From: Coemansia sp. RSA 922
Lineage: Eukaryota; Kickxellomycota; Kickxellomycetes; Kickxellales; Kickxellaceae
DNA: 14,183 nt
Direction: 5' to 3'
Assembly: GCA_027577415.1 (NCBI GenBank)
Contig: JANBQS010000638.1
Coordinates: forward strand, 1-14,183
A program made the translations under genes and the position numbers. How positions within the stretch are numbered: the stretch's first letter is position 1; each line of letters opens with the position of its first letter. The notes below the pieces were generated by a model. The model saw only the letters and a program-made list of their open reading frames with translations. It did not search any database and was not told where the DNA came from. Shown here piece after piece: positions 8,610-14,183 of the stretch.

Positions 8610-8875
8610 CGTTGTGTTCAATTCCTTTCCCACCCATTTTCTTTAAGGAAATGGTGCACGTTGACTGCAAAAAACACGTGCTTTTTAATAGCAACCAGTC
8701 GAGAAAATCCACATGCTTGCTTCTTCACATGAAGCTGTCGCATTCAAAAAGAGCCTTTGCCAATAGTAGCAATGTACAAGTTCTTTTTTTGAAGAAAGAC
8801 GACATATCGGATGCATGTCAGCTGGTAGTGCCTGATTTCATCTTTCCCTCGTGCTCATTGATGTTGAGCTATGTG

Positions 8876-8897
8876 CTCCAATCAACAGAAGACTTTA
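8876..8897. repeat. CCAAT-containing block, copy in unit A
   Basis: This 22-base stretch, which contains CCAATCA followed by ACAGAAGAC, is identical to 10593-10614 in unit B; the match resumes after one mismatch with CATACAGC. CCAAT is the target of the HAP/NF-Y complex in fungi, so a regulatory role is possible, but the conservation may simply reflect the duplication. Unit C keeps only part of it (GGACTTTAACA near 12037-12047). Confidence 0.6.
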
Positions 8898-9028
8898 ACA
8901 TACAGCGCTTCTTACCTATGGATGCTTGACTGGAAGGAAAACCTGTCCAGAGGTGTTCTCCCCTCCCCCCCTTCCTTTTTTTTTCTCTCTTGCTCCAAGC
9001 TAAGAAATGTCCTCTTCAACTTAAATAA

Positions 9029-9062
9029 TATACTGTATCAGAGTGTTATAATGACTCATACT
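9029..9062 (-). pseudogene. Scrap of TMEM254-like gene, unit A
   Basis: Read on the minus strand, this short piece matches the intact gene at about 12248-12285. The outer 8 bases AGTATGAG are identical and 14 of 16 agree at the other end (ACTCTGATACAGTATA against ACTCAGATGCAGTATA), with a small deletion between. It covers the codons around MQY in the intact protein. The match is short, but its place in the repeat unit is what the copy in unit B predicts. Confidence 0.45.
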
Positions 9063-9702
9063 TTATCTAACAGCCATTTCTAATAGGATTGCGTTAATTA
9101 TAAACCAAAAGTTGTCAGAACAATAGCCCACACGTTATAATATTGGGTTACACCAGTACTAATATATATTCTACACCCATTTTGCCTTGACGAGTATATT
9201 ATAAGTATCCTTAGAGACATTTGTTTGTTACTGTTAGATTTTAGAGCGAAGTGAACTAGCGTAGGCTTATAAAATAATGTGTCAATAAATTAATACTGGA
9301 AAGGTTAAAGAAAAAGAAGAAAGAGGTTAACCGGTCAAACACGCACTATATCCAAAGTGCCAAACAAACCAGTGAACCGTGAGAACGGAACTGAGCCGAG
9401 TCAAGACATATGACAATGGTACCGAGGGACAAAAGAGATATTTAACAGTTACTGACAGTTTATTTGAACCATTTGGCATAATAAAGTTTCTAATAACAAT
9501 TATATAATGTAAAGGAATGCAGGGGCAAGGCATAACGACATGCACTCGGGGGTGTTTGCCAGCCAAAAATCAAAATATGTATACAACTAGTAACACGAAG
9601 CAGGAATAATGAAAATACATGGTTGTTGCTAAACATAAAAATGTATGATTTCACTTCTGAAACAGCCCCTGGCACCAAGTATACTGTACTGGAAAGCATT
9701 TC

Positions 9703-10062
9703 TCAACTTGCATTTGGTTGTACCCCTGGAATGTTTTTAATAATTCTTTCTGGCACCGGCACCTCAGCTCCTTCCTTAGTGTAAGCTACCTGGGTTACTG
9801 GTTCACTTTGGCTAACAACGCATTTGCCATCATTCATTTTTATACTATCAATAAAATTCTTGTTGGAATCATTCCTAACCACCAAGACAACAATATCATC
9901 ATCATTGCATGCTTTTGCAAACATCTCTGTGAAAAAACATCCATGTCTAAAGTCGAAAGCATATGAAACGATGTAGTCCTTTCCAGGGTGATTCGTGTTA
10001 ACATATTGGCGAATTTCCTCGGAAGAAGCGAAATCGTCTTTCCTAATAATGGTAGCAGGCAT
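9703..10062 (-). CDS. Small unrecognised protein B, array family (possible thioredoxin-like fold)
   Basis: A 119-residue protein with ATG at 10062-10060 and stop at 9705-9703. It is not a family I can name. The first 36 residues (MPATIIRKDDFASSEEIRQY, then an NHPGKDYIVSYAF block) are nearly the same as in protein C, while the remainder is very different. The pattern is strand 2-7, helix 13-23, strand DYIVSYAF (29-36), helix 44-52, strand DIVVLVV (56-62), strand PVTQVAYTKEG (88-98), helix 104-111, compatible with a thioredoxin-like fold. There is no CxxC; Cys42, Cys52 and Cys81 are not paired in a motif. No signal peptide is visible. A clean TATA box (10177-10169) and a conserved leader precede it, which argues for a transcribed gene. 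Confidence 0.65.
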   Translation of the reverse strand: MPATIIRKDDFASSEEIRQYVNTNHPGKDYIVSYAFDFRHGCFFTEMFAKACNDDDIVVLVVRNDSNKNFIDSIKMNDGKCVVSQSEPVTQVAYTKEGAEVPVPERIIKNIPGVQPNAS

Positions 10063-10168
10063 AGTAAGGCGTAGAACTTGTCAAACTTGTAGGTGCTAAC
10101 TGTTTAAGAAAATAATGTGCGAGATGAGAATAATGAGGAGCAAGCATCAACGCTTATCCAGGCAGTGT

Positions 10169-10177
10169 CTTTTATAT
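10169..10177 (-). promoter_or_regulatory. TATA box of gene B
   Basis: On the minus strand it reads ATATAAAAG, 107-115 bp upstream of the gene B ATG. The same nine bases occur upstream of genes C and D. On the upstream side lies CTACAGCTGAGG (minus strand), containing the E-box CAGCTG, also kept with changes in C and D. On the downstream side CTGCCTGGA is shared with C. Confidence 0.75.
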
Positions 10178-10592
10178 GCCCTCAGCTGTAGGGTGGACAT
10201 GTTTCGAGTGCAAGGCATGTCCAAAAAATGATCTGATTCTTACTTCCCCCAAGGCGATGGCGTCGTTGGTTGCATAGGCATACTTTCTTTCCAACAAAGA
10301 ACACGCTGCTTTTGAATTACAATCAGATGAGCAAATATGACCGTCTAAAACATAGCTAAAAAGCAGTGTCGCTCAAAGGTACTTTGTGTGAAGTAAGGAT
10401 GAGGTAAGAAATCCAAGCTCATGTCAACTTTTAAATAATAATGATTTCATTTGAAGAAAGGCAATCACGTATTAAATGTGTTGGATGTATGTCTGTTGGC
10501 AGCACCCGATTTTGCTTTCTAACTGTTTATTGGTGTTTAGCTGGCACATTTTTGGCTGGATTTTAAACACTACTATTATTTATAGCACTACT

Positions 10593-10614
10593 CTCCAATC
10601 AACAGAAGACTTTA
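10593..10614. repeat. CCAAT-containing block, copy in unit B
   Basis: Identical over 22 bases to 8876-8897 in unit A. It lies about 530 bp upstream of the gene B start, whereas the unit A copy lies about 385 bp upstream of gene A. Part of the surrounding block (ATGGATGC, CCAGAGG) also continues into unit C. Confidence 0.6.
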
Positions 10615-10668
10615 GCATACAGCACCTCTCTTCTCCATGGATGCATGACTGGAGGGAAAGCAGCCCAG

Positions 10669-10682
10669 AGGGGTTTGCCCCT
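10669..10682. other. GC hairpin with TTTG loop, unit B
   Basis: AGGGG-TTTG-CCCCT forms a five-pair stem with a four-base loop, followed on the plus strand by TTTCCCTCCCC. The same structure is kept at 12091-12104 in unit C with loop TTCG. It lies downstream of the TMEM254-like coding end and upstream of the small-gene promoter, so it may be a 3' UTR or boundary structure. Confidence 0.55.
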
Positions 10683-10731
10683 TTTCCCTCCCCTTGCCCA
10701 AACTAGCAAGGCCACTTCCCCAAATTTTTAT

Positions 10732-10860
10732 TCATCCATTTTGACATAGCCAGGGGGTTTTCATCACTTGTCTAGTAAACGCCATCCCCGCAATCAACCC
10801 AAACACCAATGTACTCTCTATGTACTGCATATGAGTATTTGCACTCAAAATGTAATTCTG
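10732..10860 (-). pseudogene. Truncated 3' end of a TMEM254-like gene, unit B
   Basis: On the minus strand this encodes a peptide matching the C-terminal third of the intact gene at 12153-12554: LSANTHMQY against LSKSTQMQY, then TLVFGLIAGMAFTRQVMK against TLVFGLFAGIAFTRQAMK. One extra base in a T run (four T at about 10760, three in the intact gene) then shifts the frame, so PPGY becomes a different tail ending at a TGA at 10734-10732. The N-terminal two thirds are absent; upstream of about 10860 the sequence switches to the 3' flank of gene C. It is a duplication by-product, unlikely to give a protein. Confidence 0.85.
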
Positions 10861-11136
10861 GATATTAATGTTTGTTGCTATCAATATATTTGAACCAACG
10901 GATATAATAAATTTCTAGCAACAACAATATTATAAAAAGGAATGTGGAGACAAGTCATAACAACATGTATGCCAAGTATTTTCCAGTTGGCAGCATAACC
11001 TATAAACCACTAGCAAGGCGAGAAAAAAAAACGAAACAGGATGTCCACACAATCATTGTTGAACACACAATCGCGTTCTTTATGGCTTTACTGGCCAAAA
11101 CATTATCAAGACAAAAAGCTGTCACTGATAAACGTT

Positions 11137-11520
11137 TTACTCGTATACCTTTACATGGTAATTAGCTCTAAAATCTTGGACTACATCATCTGACACAGGC
11201 TTCTCCCCTCCGCCGTTAGAATATGCCAAAACATACACCTTGTTATAAGGGTCAGATTTAGGTGCAATAGAAATTCTACCAACATGAGATATGCTCGGCT
11301 TGAACTGATCATAGTTATAATAACCTGCGCCCAAATTCACAAGGATAATAACATGGTTGTCACCGCAAGTTTTCGCCAACTGCTCTACTATCTTTATGTC
11401 CTGATCTGGAAAGAAGGAGTACACGACCATGTAGTCCGTTCCAGGGTGATTATCTTTAACATATTGGGGAATTTCCTTGGAAGAAGCGAAATCGTCTTTT
11501 ATAATAATGGTAGCAGGCAT
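11137..11520 (-). CDS. Small unrecognised protein C, array family (possible thioredoxin-like fold)
   Basis: A 127-residue protein with ATG at 11520-11518 and TAA at 11139-11137. It starts MPATIIIKDDFASSKEIPQY followed by NHPGTDYMVVYSF, nearly the same as protein B for the first 36 residues, then diverges. The pattern is strand 2-8, helix 13-23, strand DYMVVYSF (29-36), helix DIKIVEQLAKTC (41-52), strand HVIILVNLG (56-64), strand pair including NKVYVLAYSNGG (93-104), helix 110-119. The two cysteines of A and B reduce here to one (Cys52), so no redox pair is possible within the chain. A variable stretch near 63-90, rich in Tyr, Gly, Ser and Pro, corresponds to a gap in B. There is no signal peptide. 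A TATA box sits 95-103 bp upstream. The function is unknown. Confidence 0.65.
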   Translation of the reverse strand: MPATIIIKDDFASSKEIPQYVKDNHPGTDYMVVYSFFPDQDIKIVEQLAKTCGDNHVIILVNLGAGYYNYDQFKPSISHVGRISIAPKSDPYNKVYVLAYSNGGGEKPVSDDVVQDFRANYHVKVYE

Positions 11521-11614
11521 AGTAAGGTGTAGAACTTGTCAAACTTGGTTATTATTGCAAATGTATGAGATGAGAATAGTGAGGAGCGAGCTACAACAGT
11601 TGTCCAGGCAGGGC

Positions 11615-11623
11615 CTTTTATAT
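11615..11623 (-). promoter_or_regulatory. TATA box of gene C
   Basis: Minus-strand ATATAAAAG, 95-103 bp upstream of the gene C ATG, identical to those of B and D. The leader between it and the ATG shares blocks with B (AAGTTTGACAAGTTCTAC next to the ATG; CTCATCTCATA against CTCATCTCGCA). Confidence 0.75.
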
Positions 11624-12090
11624 CACCTCAGTTGTAGTGAAGACGTCATTCAAGAGCAAGGCATGGCCAAGTTTTTGTCCAATTCCTCCCCACTTTTTTC
11701 TCAAGGTAATGACATAGTCGGGTGCAGAAATGCAATGGCTTCTTTCCAGCAAAGGACATGTTGCGTTTGAATTACAACTAGGTGAGCAAATATATATGCT
11801 TGCCTCTTTGCCAAAAGCCGTTGAACGCAAAGGCCCTTTGCCAGCAATAATGGGGAAGTGCAGGTTCTTTGAAGAAAGGCTATCATGTGTTGGATGCGTG
11901 TCTGTTGGTAGCGTCCAACTTTGTCTTTCTCATGTTTGTTGGTGTTGAGCATCATTGTGACGCATAGTTTGCCTTTTTGTTTGCCATTGAGCTCATTGCA
12001 TTTATTTATAGTTTCGCTCTTTTTTAAATCTACTTGGACTTTAACAACCGGCCTTCCTCCTCCCTGGATGCACAACCGAAGAAAGCCCAG

Positions 12091-12104
12091 AGGGGTTCGC
12101 CCCT
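12091..12104. other. GC hairpin with TTCG loop, unit C
   Basis: AGGGG-TTCG-CCCCT: five G:C/A:T pairs around a TTCG loop, followed on the plus strand by TTTCCCTCCCC. The loop base differs from the unit B copy (TTTG) while both stem arms are identical. It is about 50 bases beyond the stop of the TMEM254-like gene and so probably in its 3' UTR. Confidence 0.55.
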
Positions 12105-12152
12105 TTTCCCTCCCCACCTCCAAACTAGCAAGGTCTCCTCTCCTCCCAATTT

Positions 12153-12554
12153 CTATTCTCCCTTTTTCTTAAGATAACCAGGGGGTTTCATAGCCTGTCT
12201 AGTAAACGCTATCCCCGCAAACAACCCAAACACTAATGTTCTCACAGTATACTGCATCTGAGTACTCTTACTAAGCTCATACTCCTTCTTCAACCGTCTT
12301 ACATACCAGCATGCCAAATACATGACCACAGCTTCTACAAAATGCAAGCCAGCCAACGTATAAAGCACCAGTTGGAACACTCTCTGCGGAAGTAGCCAGT
12401 AAACTAGCTCAGCCAGGCTACTGGGAAACCCAAGTGCCAAAACTAATAGTGCAAGGAGCCCACCCAGCACTGATACCATGATAGGTGGTGTTGGCAAATG
12501 GAACTCAATGGGTGTTGGAAGCATATCGCCTGACCGCTGGAGGGCAGTAGACAT
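12153..12554 (-). CDS. Small three-helix membrane protein, TMEM254-like (DUF4499-type)
   Basis: A 133-residue protein, starting at the ATG 12554-12552 (MSTALQRSGDMLPTP). The frame continues upstream 11 codons but only to a TTG, so the ATG was preferred. Hydrophobic helices lie at about 25-43, 59-83 and 104-118. The pattern LHFVEAVVMYLACWY (70-84, with H71 and E74), a basic loop, then T..Q..Y...TLVFGLF (98-112) resembles the small TMEM254/DUF4499 family, whose function is poorly known; a membrane of the ER or similar is plausible. The C-terminus is basic (KKKGE). It sits between small genes D and C on the same strand. Its last third has been copied into units B and A in broken form, so this is the only intact copy. 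Family naming is by pattern and should be treated as tentative. Confidence 0.65.
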   Translation of the reverse strand: MSTALQRSGDMLPTPIEFHLPTPPIMVSVLGGLLALLVLALGFPSSLAELVYWLLPQRVFQLVLYTLAGLHFVEAVVMYLACWYVRRLKKEYELSKSTQMQYTVRTLVFGLFAGIAFTRQAMKPPGYLKKKGE

Positions 12555-13043
12555 GGTGTAAAATGCATATGCAAGCGTTTTCGGCAATGTCCAATACTTG
12601 ACGCATAGTAGTACTCGTTGTTTTAGTCATCACAAGTGATATACTCTGTATACGAGTAGCACCGTCTTTGCTGGGTATTTCCCATTCAACTCCAATGTTA
12701 GCATATTTTAGACCAGTTCATGCCAACACGGAATAAGCAAGGTGTGAAGGCAGCAGGGGACTGTTGACATGCCCTATGTCTAAAACTTTCCTAAAGCTAG
12801 TTATGTATCAAAAGTAGTTACATAAAAAAGTGTTTATTGTTGTACAAACTGATGACTAGATGTAAAACTAGCTTGCTTGGAACGAATAGAACGAAACACT
12901 TTCATTGGTTGACCCTAACTGCTTGGATACCTTGTCAATGCTAGAGATGGAGCACTGTTTCATGGAAAAGCTATGTGACATAGCCGGCAATGGATATTCA
13001 TCACAGGATAGTATCAAGATATACATGTACATTGGCCTAAATA
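12555..13043. other. Intergenic between gene D 3' end and the TMEM254-like gene
   Basis: These 489 bp contain the promoter of the TMEM254-like gene on the right-hand side of its ATG and the 3' flank of gene D. I find no coding frame, no match to the repeat units, and no tRNA-like structure. A short inverted pair TACTCGT (12612-12618) and ACGAGTA (12652-12658) lies 60-100 bp upstream of the ATG and might be a binding site, but seven bases is weak. Confidence 0.5.
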
Positions 13044-13460
13044 TTATCGTAATTTCGCGTAGCTTATTGTAATATTATTTTTAACCGCAATACTACTGAT
13101 GACAGGCGTAATTCTTTTATTCGCCCGGATTCTCTCTCCACTAATATTATATGACCTAACCAGTACCAGATTGGGGTCAGCGAGATCATAGGGGGTGGCA
13201 AGCAATGGGTCTTGATATATAGCCTCAAAAAGCCCACGACTATAAGTAGTATCATAAACAACTGGGATAATAATAGACATAGTCGGTTCTATTTCACCTC
13301 TATCATTCGCCGCACCCAATTCAGTTATGATAGTTTGGACATGATCAAAATTGGTGGAAAGTATGGCAATGAAGCTATTATTGGGATGGTTGTTCTTAGA
13401 GAATGCGCAAAGGTCATCTAGAGAGCCTAGTACTATATTTGCAGGCAAAGAAAAATGCAT
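13044..13460 (-). CDS. Small unrecognised protein D, diverged member of the array family
   Basis: A 138-residue protein, ATG at 13460-13458, TAA at 13046-13044. I do not recognise it by name. It shares with B and C the early helix and NNHP motif (SKNNHPNNSFIAILST against TNHPGKDYIVSYAF), followed by helix HVQTIITELGAAN (40-52), strand TMSIIIPVV (60-68), and strand NLVLVRSYNISGE (97-109). It is longer by an insertion near 70-95. The only cysteine is Cys18, in the first helix, so it cannot be a CxxC enzyme. The start has five extra residues before the PANIV that aligns with PATII. Its promoter carries the same ATATAAAAG box as B and C, which is the strongest link to the family. Function is unknown. 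Confidence 0.6.
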   Translation of the reverse strand: MHFSLPANIVLGSLDDLCAFSKNNHPNNSFIAILSTNFDHVQTIITELGAANDRGEIEPTMSIIIPVVYDTTYSRGLFEAIYQDPLLATPYDLADPNLVLVRSYNISGERIRANKRITPVISSIAVKNNITISYAKLR

Positions 13461-14109
13461 AGTGATGTTAAAGTGTCAATGCTTTAAACTAATAAAACAA
13501 TATTGGTGTATAGAGAATAATAGCGAGAAGCGTTTGGATGCCTGTCCAGATCAGTCCTTTTATATGTCTCCAGCTGCAGGAATGTCTTGCTTCAGATGGA
13601 GCAAGGAGGTCAAAGTCTCCTCCCCTTGCATCCTACCCCAACAACTAACAAAAGAATGGTGGGCTTTAAAATACACAGCTTTCGTAAGCGAAAAGCGTCT
13701 ACTAAGGCTTTCCGAAGGAAGGCACAAAGTCTTTGGAGTGTTCAAGAATGCCAACAGCAGCATGGAGACTTTTGCAAGGTTTTTTTTTTCCCTCTATCAG
13801 TACGAAATTGTTTTCTTTGAAAAGGGCCATTGCGACCTAATCCACTCTTCTCACTCAACTGTAGGCACTGGGCGAAAGAAGCACTCAGAGAGTCTGTGTA
13901 CTGCGTTTCTTTTGCACACCTCAAAACAGCTACATAATATCCAATGGCTCTTCTCTGACATACCTCGTTATATCTTCCAAGTAAGAAACATAAAAGTCCC
14001 AGATGTCTATGTAGACAATTAATGTTCAATCAAGTTTAAGGAGGGGGAGGGAGCAAGTGTAGATAAAAGAAAAATATATGTAGGCAGCCTTAGCACTAAC
14101 ATTTGTTTT
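13461..14109. other. Intergenic: gene D promoter, then DNA up to the CCT3 3' end
   Basis: 13461-13640 is the leader and promoter of gene D, with matches to the B and C promoters as far as the CTCCTCCCC block near 13617-13625. 13640-14030 may be a decayed spacer of the same repeat (order of GCCAACAGCAGCATGG, GTTTTCTTTGAAAAG resembles GCCAGCAATAATGGGG, GTTCTTTGAAGAAAG in unit C), but the match is weak. Open frames on both strands here lack support. 14040-14053 is a G-rich run, and the rest is probably CCT3 3' UTR. Confidence 0.5.
13557..13565 (-). promoter_or_regulatory. TATA box of gene D
   Basis: Minus-strand ATATAAAAG, 97-105 bp upstream of the gene D ATG. Flanks also match those of B and C: on the downstream side TGGACAGG (minus strand), on the upstream side CCTGCAGCTGG with the CAGCTG core shared with B. 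The promoter is thus better conserved than the protein. Confidence 0.7.
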
Positions 14110-14183
14110 TTACTGTTTCTTGGAGGTACCCGACACAATATCGTCGACGCGCAGCAGTAGAGAAGCCGAATCGATGGCAGTCT
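14110..14183 (-). CDS. CCT3: CCT3, TCP-1/CCT chaperonin gamma subunit (C-terminus only)
   Basis: The minus strand entering from the right edge encodes the last 23 residues of a protein, TAIDSASLLLRVDDIVSGTS followed by KKQ and a TAA at 14112-14110. The block with LLLR(V/I)DDIVSG just before a short basic tail is the characteristic C-terminus of the gamma subunit of the eukaryotic cytosolic chaperonin CCT/TRiC; other subunits have different residues at VSG. CCT folds actin, tubulin and WD40 proteins with ATP. Everything upstream is beyond the window. It is transcribed in the same direction as the small gene array. The assignment rests on a short stretch, but one with a distinctive motif. Confidence 0.8.
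   Translation of the reverse strand, partial: TAIDSASLLLRVDDIVSGTSKKQ

Larger units (their letters stand above)
8492..9702. other. Intergenic: gene A promoter, repeat-unit remnant, unique DNA, gene B 3' flank
   Basis: No convincing gene lies here. From 8492 to about 9028 it is a diverged copy of the sequence upstream of genes B and C: 8705-8870 aligns with 11797-11930, and 8876-8990 with 10593-10700. At 9029-9062 is a scrap matching the TMEM254-like gene. From 9063 to 9460 I find no coding frame or match to the rest of the window, only AT-rich DNA with a purine-rich run near 9305-9327. From 9461 begins the 3' flank of gene B, repeated beside gene C. Confidence 0.6.
9461..10860. repeat. Tandem repeat unit B (about 1.4 kb)
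   Basis: The unit runs from the 3' flank of gene B through the gene, its promoter, the spacer with CCAAT block and GGGG/CCCC hairpin, and into the end of a TMEM254-like gene, where it breaks off. Matching points in unit C are displaced by 1426 (start of the flank), 1434 (stop codon), 1458 (ATG), about 1448 (spacer TTTCCA[A/G]CAAAG) and about 1426 bases (TMEM254 end). The steady offset shows one colinear duplication with small indels. Confidence 0.8.
10063..11136. other. Intergenic: gene B promoter and spacer, TMEM254 fragment, gene C 3' flank
   Basis: No intact gene is seen. 10063-10200 is the leader and core promoter of gene B, matching 11521-11660. 10240-10720 is the unit spacer, matching 11680-12160 in unit C and holding the CCAAT block and hairpin listed separately. 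10732-10860 is the broken TMEM254-like end. From 10887 the 3' flank of gene C begins and matches 9461 onward. The duplication joint therefore lies between about 10856 and 10887. Confidence 0.7.
11521..12152. other. Intergenic: gene C promoter and spacer downstream of the TMEM254-like gene
   Basis: No gene is seen. 11521-11660 is leader and core promoter; 11680-11930 is spacer with matches to both unit A (TTTGCCA, GTTCTTT, TGAAGAAAG order) and unit B; 12037-12152 holds the CCAGAGGGG hairpin block and a C/T-rich stretch ending at the stop codon of the TMEM254-like gene. Its right part is probably that gene's 3' UTR. Confidence 0.65.
10887..12300. repeat. Tandem repeat unit C (about 1.4 kb)
   Basis: This is the partner of unit B, displaced by 1426-1458 bases throughout. 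It starts in the 3' flank of gene C (TATTTGAACC at 10887, as at 9461), includes gene C, its promoter and the spacer, and continues into the TMEM254-like gene, which here is intact. Because only this copy continues into a whole gene, unit C probably lies at or near the source end of the duplication. Confidence 0.8.

Noticed and set aside
8612..9083. Plus-strand frames of 70-105 codons in the unit A spacer.
   Set aside because: They lie in repeat spacer that is not kept open in units B and C, so they are not conserved as protein.
9063..9460. Possible tRNA or mobile element in the unique stretch.
   Set aside because: No cloverleaf with A/B boxes, no terminal repeats or transposase-like frame could be found by eye.
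12555..12587. 11-codon N-terminal extension of the TMEM254-like protein.
   Set aside because: The only upstream start is TTG; the ATG at 12554 is a normal eukaryotic start.
8105..13460. Idea that the array is a CRISPR or a bacterial-type defence island.
   Set aside because: The units are 1.4 kb gene-bearing duplications, not short direct repeats with spacers, and the flanks are eukaryotic nuclear genes.
13351..14022. Plus-strand frame of 223 codons.
   Set aside because: It runs antisense through the gene D start and its conserved promoter, with no recognisable domain; chance frame.
13742..14029. Minus-strand frame of 95 codons upstream of gene D.
   Set aside because: It starts at TTG and contains no ATG codon; no family resemblance.

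Overview
The window looks like nuclear DNA of a fungus, probably an intron-poor early-diverging lineage. Kickxellomycotina is my guess from gene style only and is not proven. The evidence is a set of eukaryotic housekeeping genes (KTI12, SNW1/Prp45, a Ccc2-type copper ATPase, a CreC/WDR20-type WD40 protein and CCT3), all read without introns here, separated by short T-rich intergenic stretches.

Layout: (1) 1-128, minus: N-terminus of KTI12, running off the left edge, head-to-head with (2) 294-2003, plus: SNW1/SKIP/Prp45. (3) 2448-6017, plus: P1B copper ATPase with four heavy-metal domains, behind a pyrimidine-rich leader. (4) 6121-7887, plus: WD40 protein of the CreC/WDR20/DMWD family. (5) 8105-13640: an AT-richer accessory block holding four small minus-strand genes (called A, B, C, D here) of one unrecognised family, in a degenerate tandem array. 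(6) 12153-12554, minus: a small TMEM254-like membrane protein, whose 3' end recurs as broken copies beside genes B and A. (7) 14110-14183, minus: C-terminus of CCT3, running off the right edge.

The most interesting part is the array. Each small gene has a TATA box 95-118 bp upstream of its ATG (three identical, one related). B and C share a nearly identical first ~36 codons and promoter, and similar 3' flanks, but their remaining two thirds have diverged almost beyond recognition. The proteins (119-138 aa, no signal peptide) show an alternating strand/helix pattern that could be a thioredoxin-like fold lacking a CxxC motif. That is inference from reading the sequence, not from a search. Truncated copies of the TMEM254-like 3' end mark the joints of the tandem duplications and give a direction to the array's growth.

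The housekeeping genes have unrelated jobs: tRNA modification (KTI12), splicing (SNW1), copper delivery to the secretory pathway (ATPase), deubiquitinase regulation (WD40 protein) and chaperonin (CCT3). I see no pathway connecting them.
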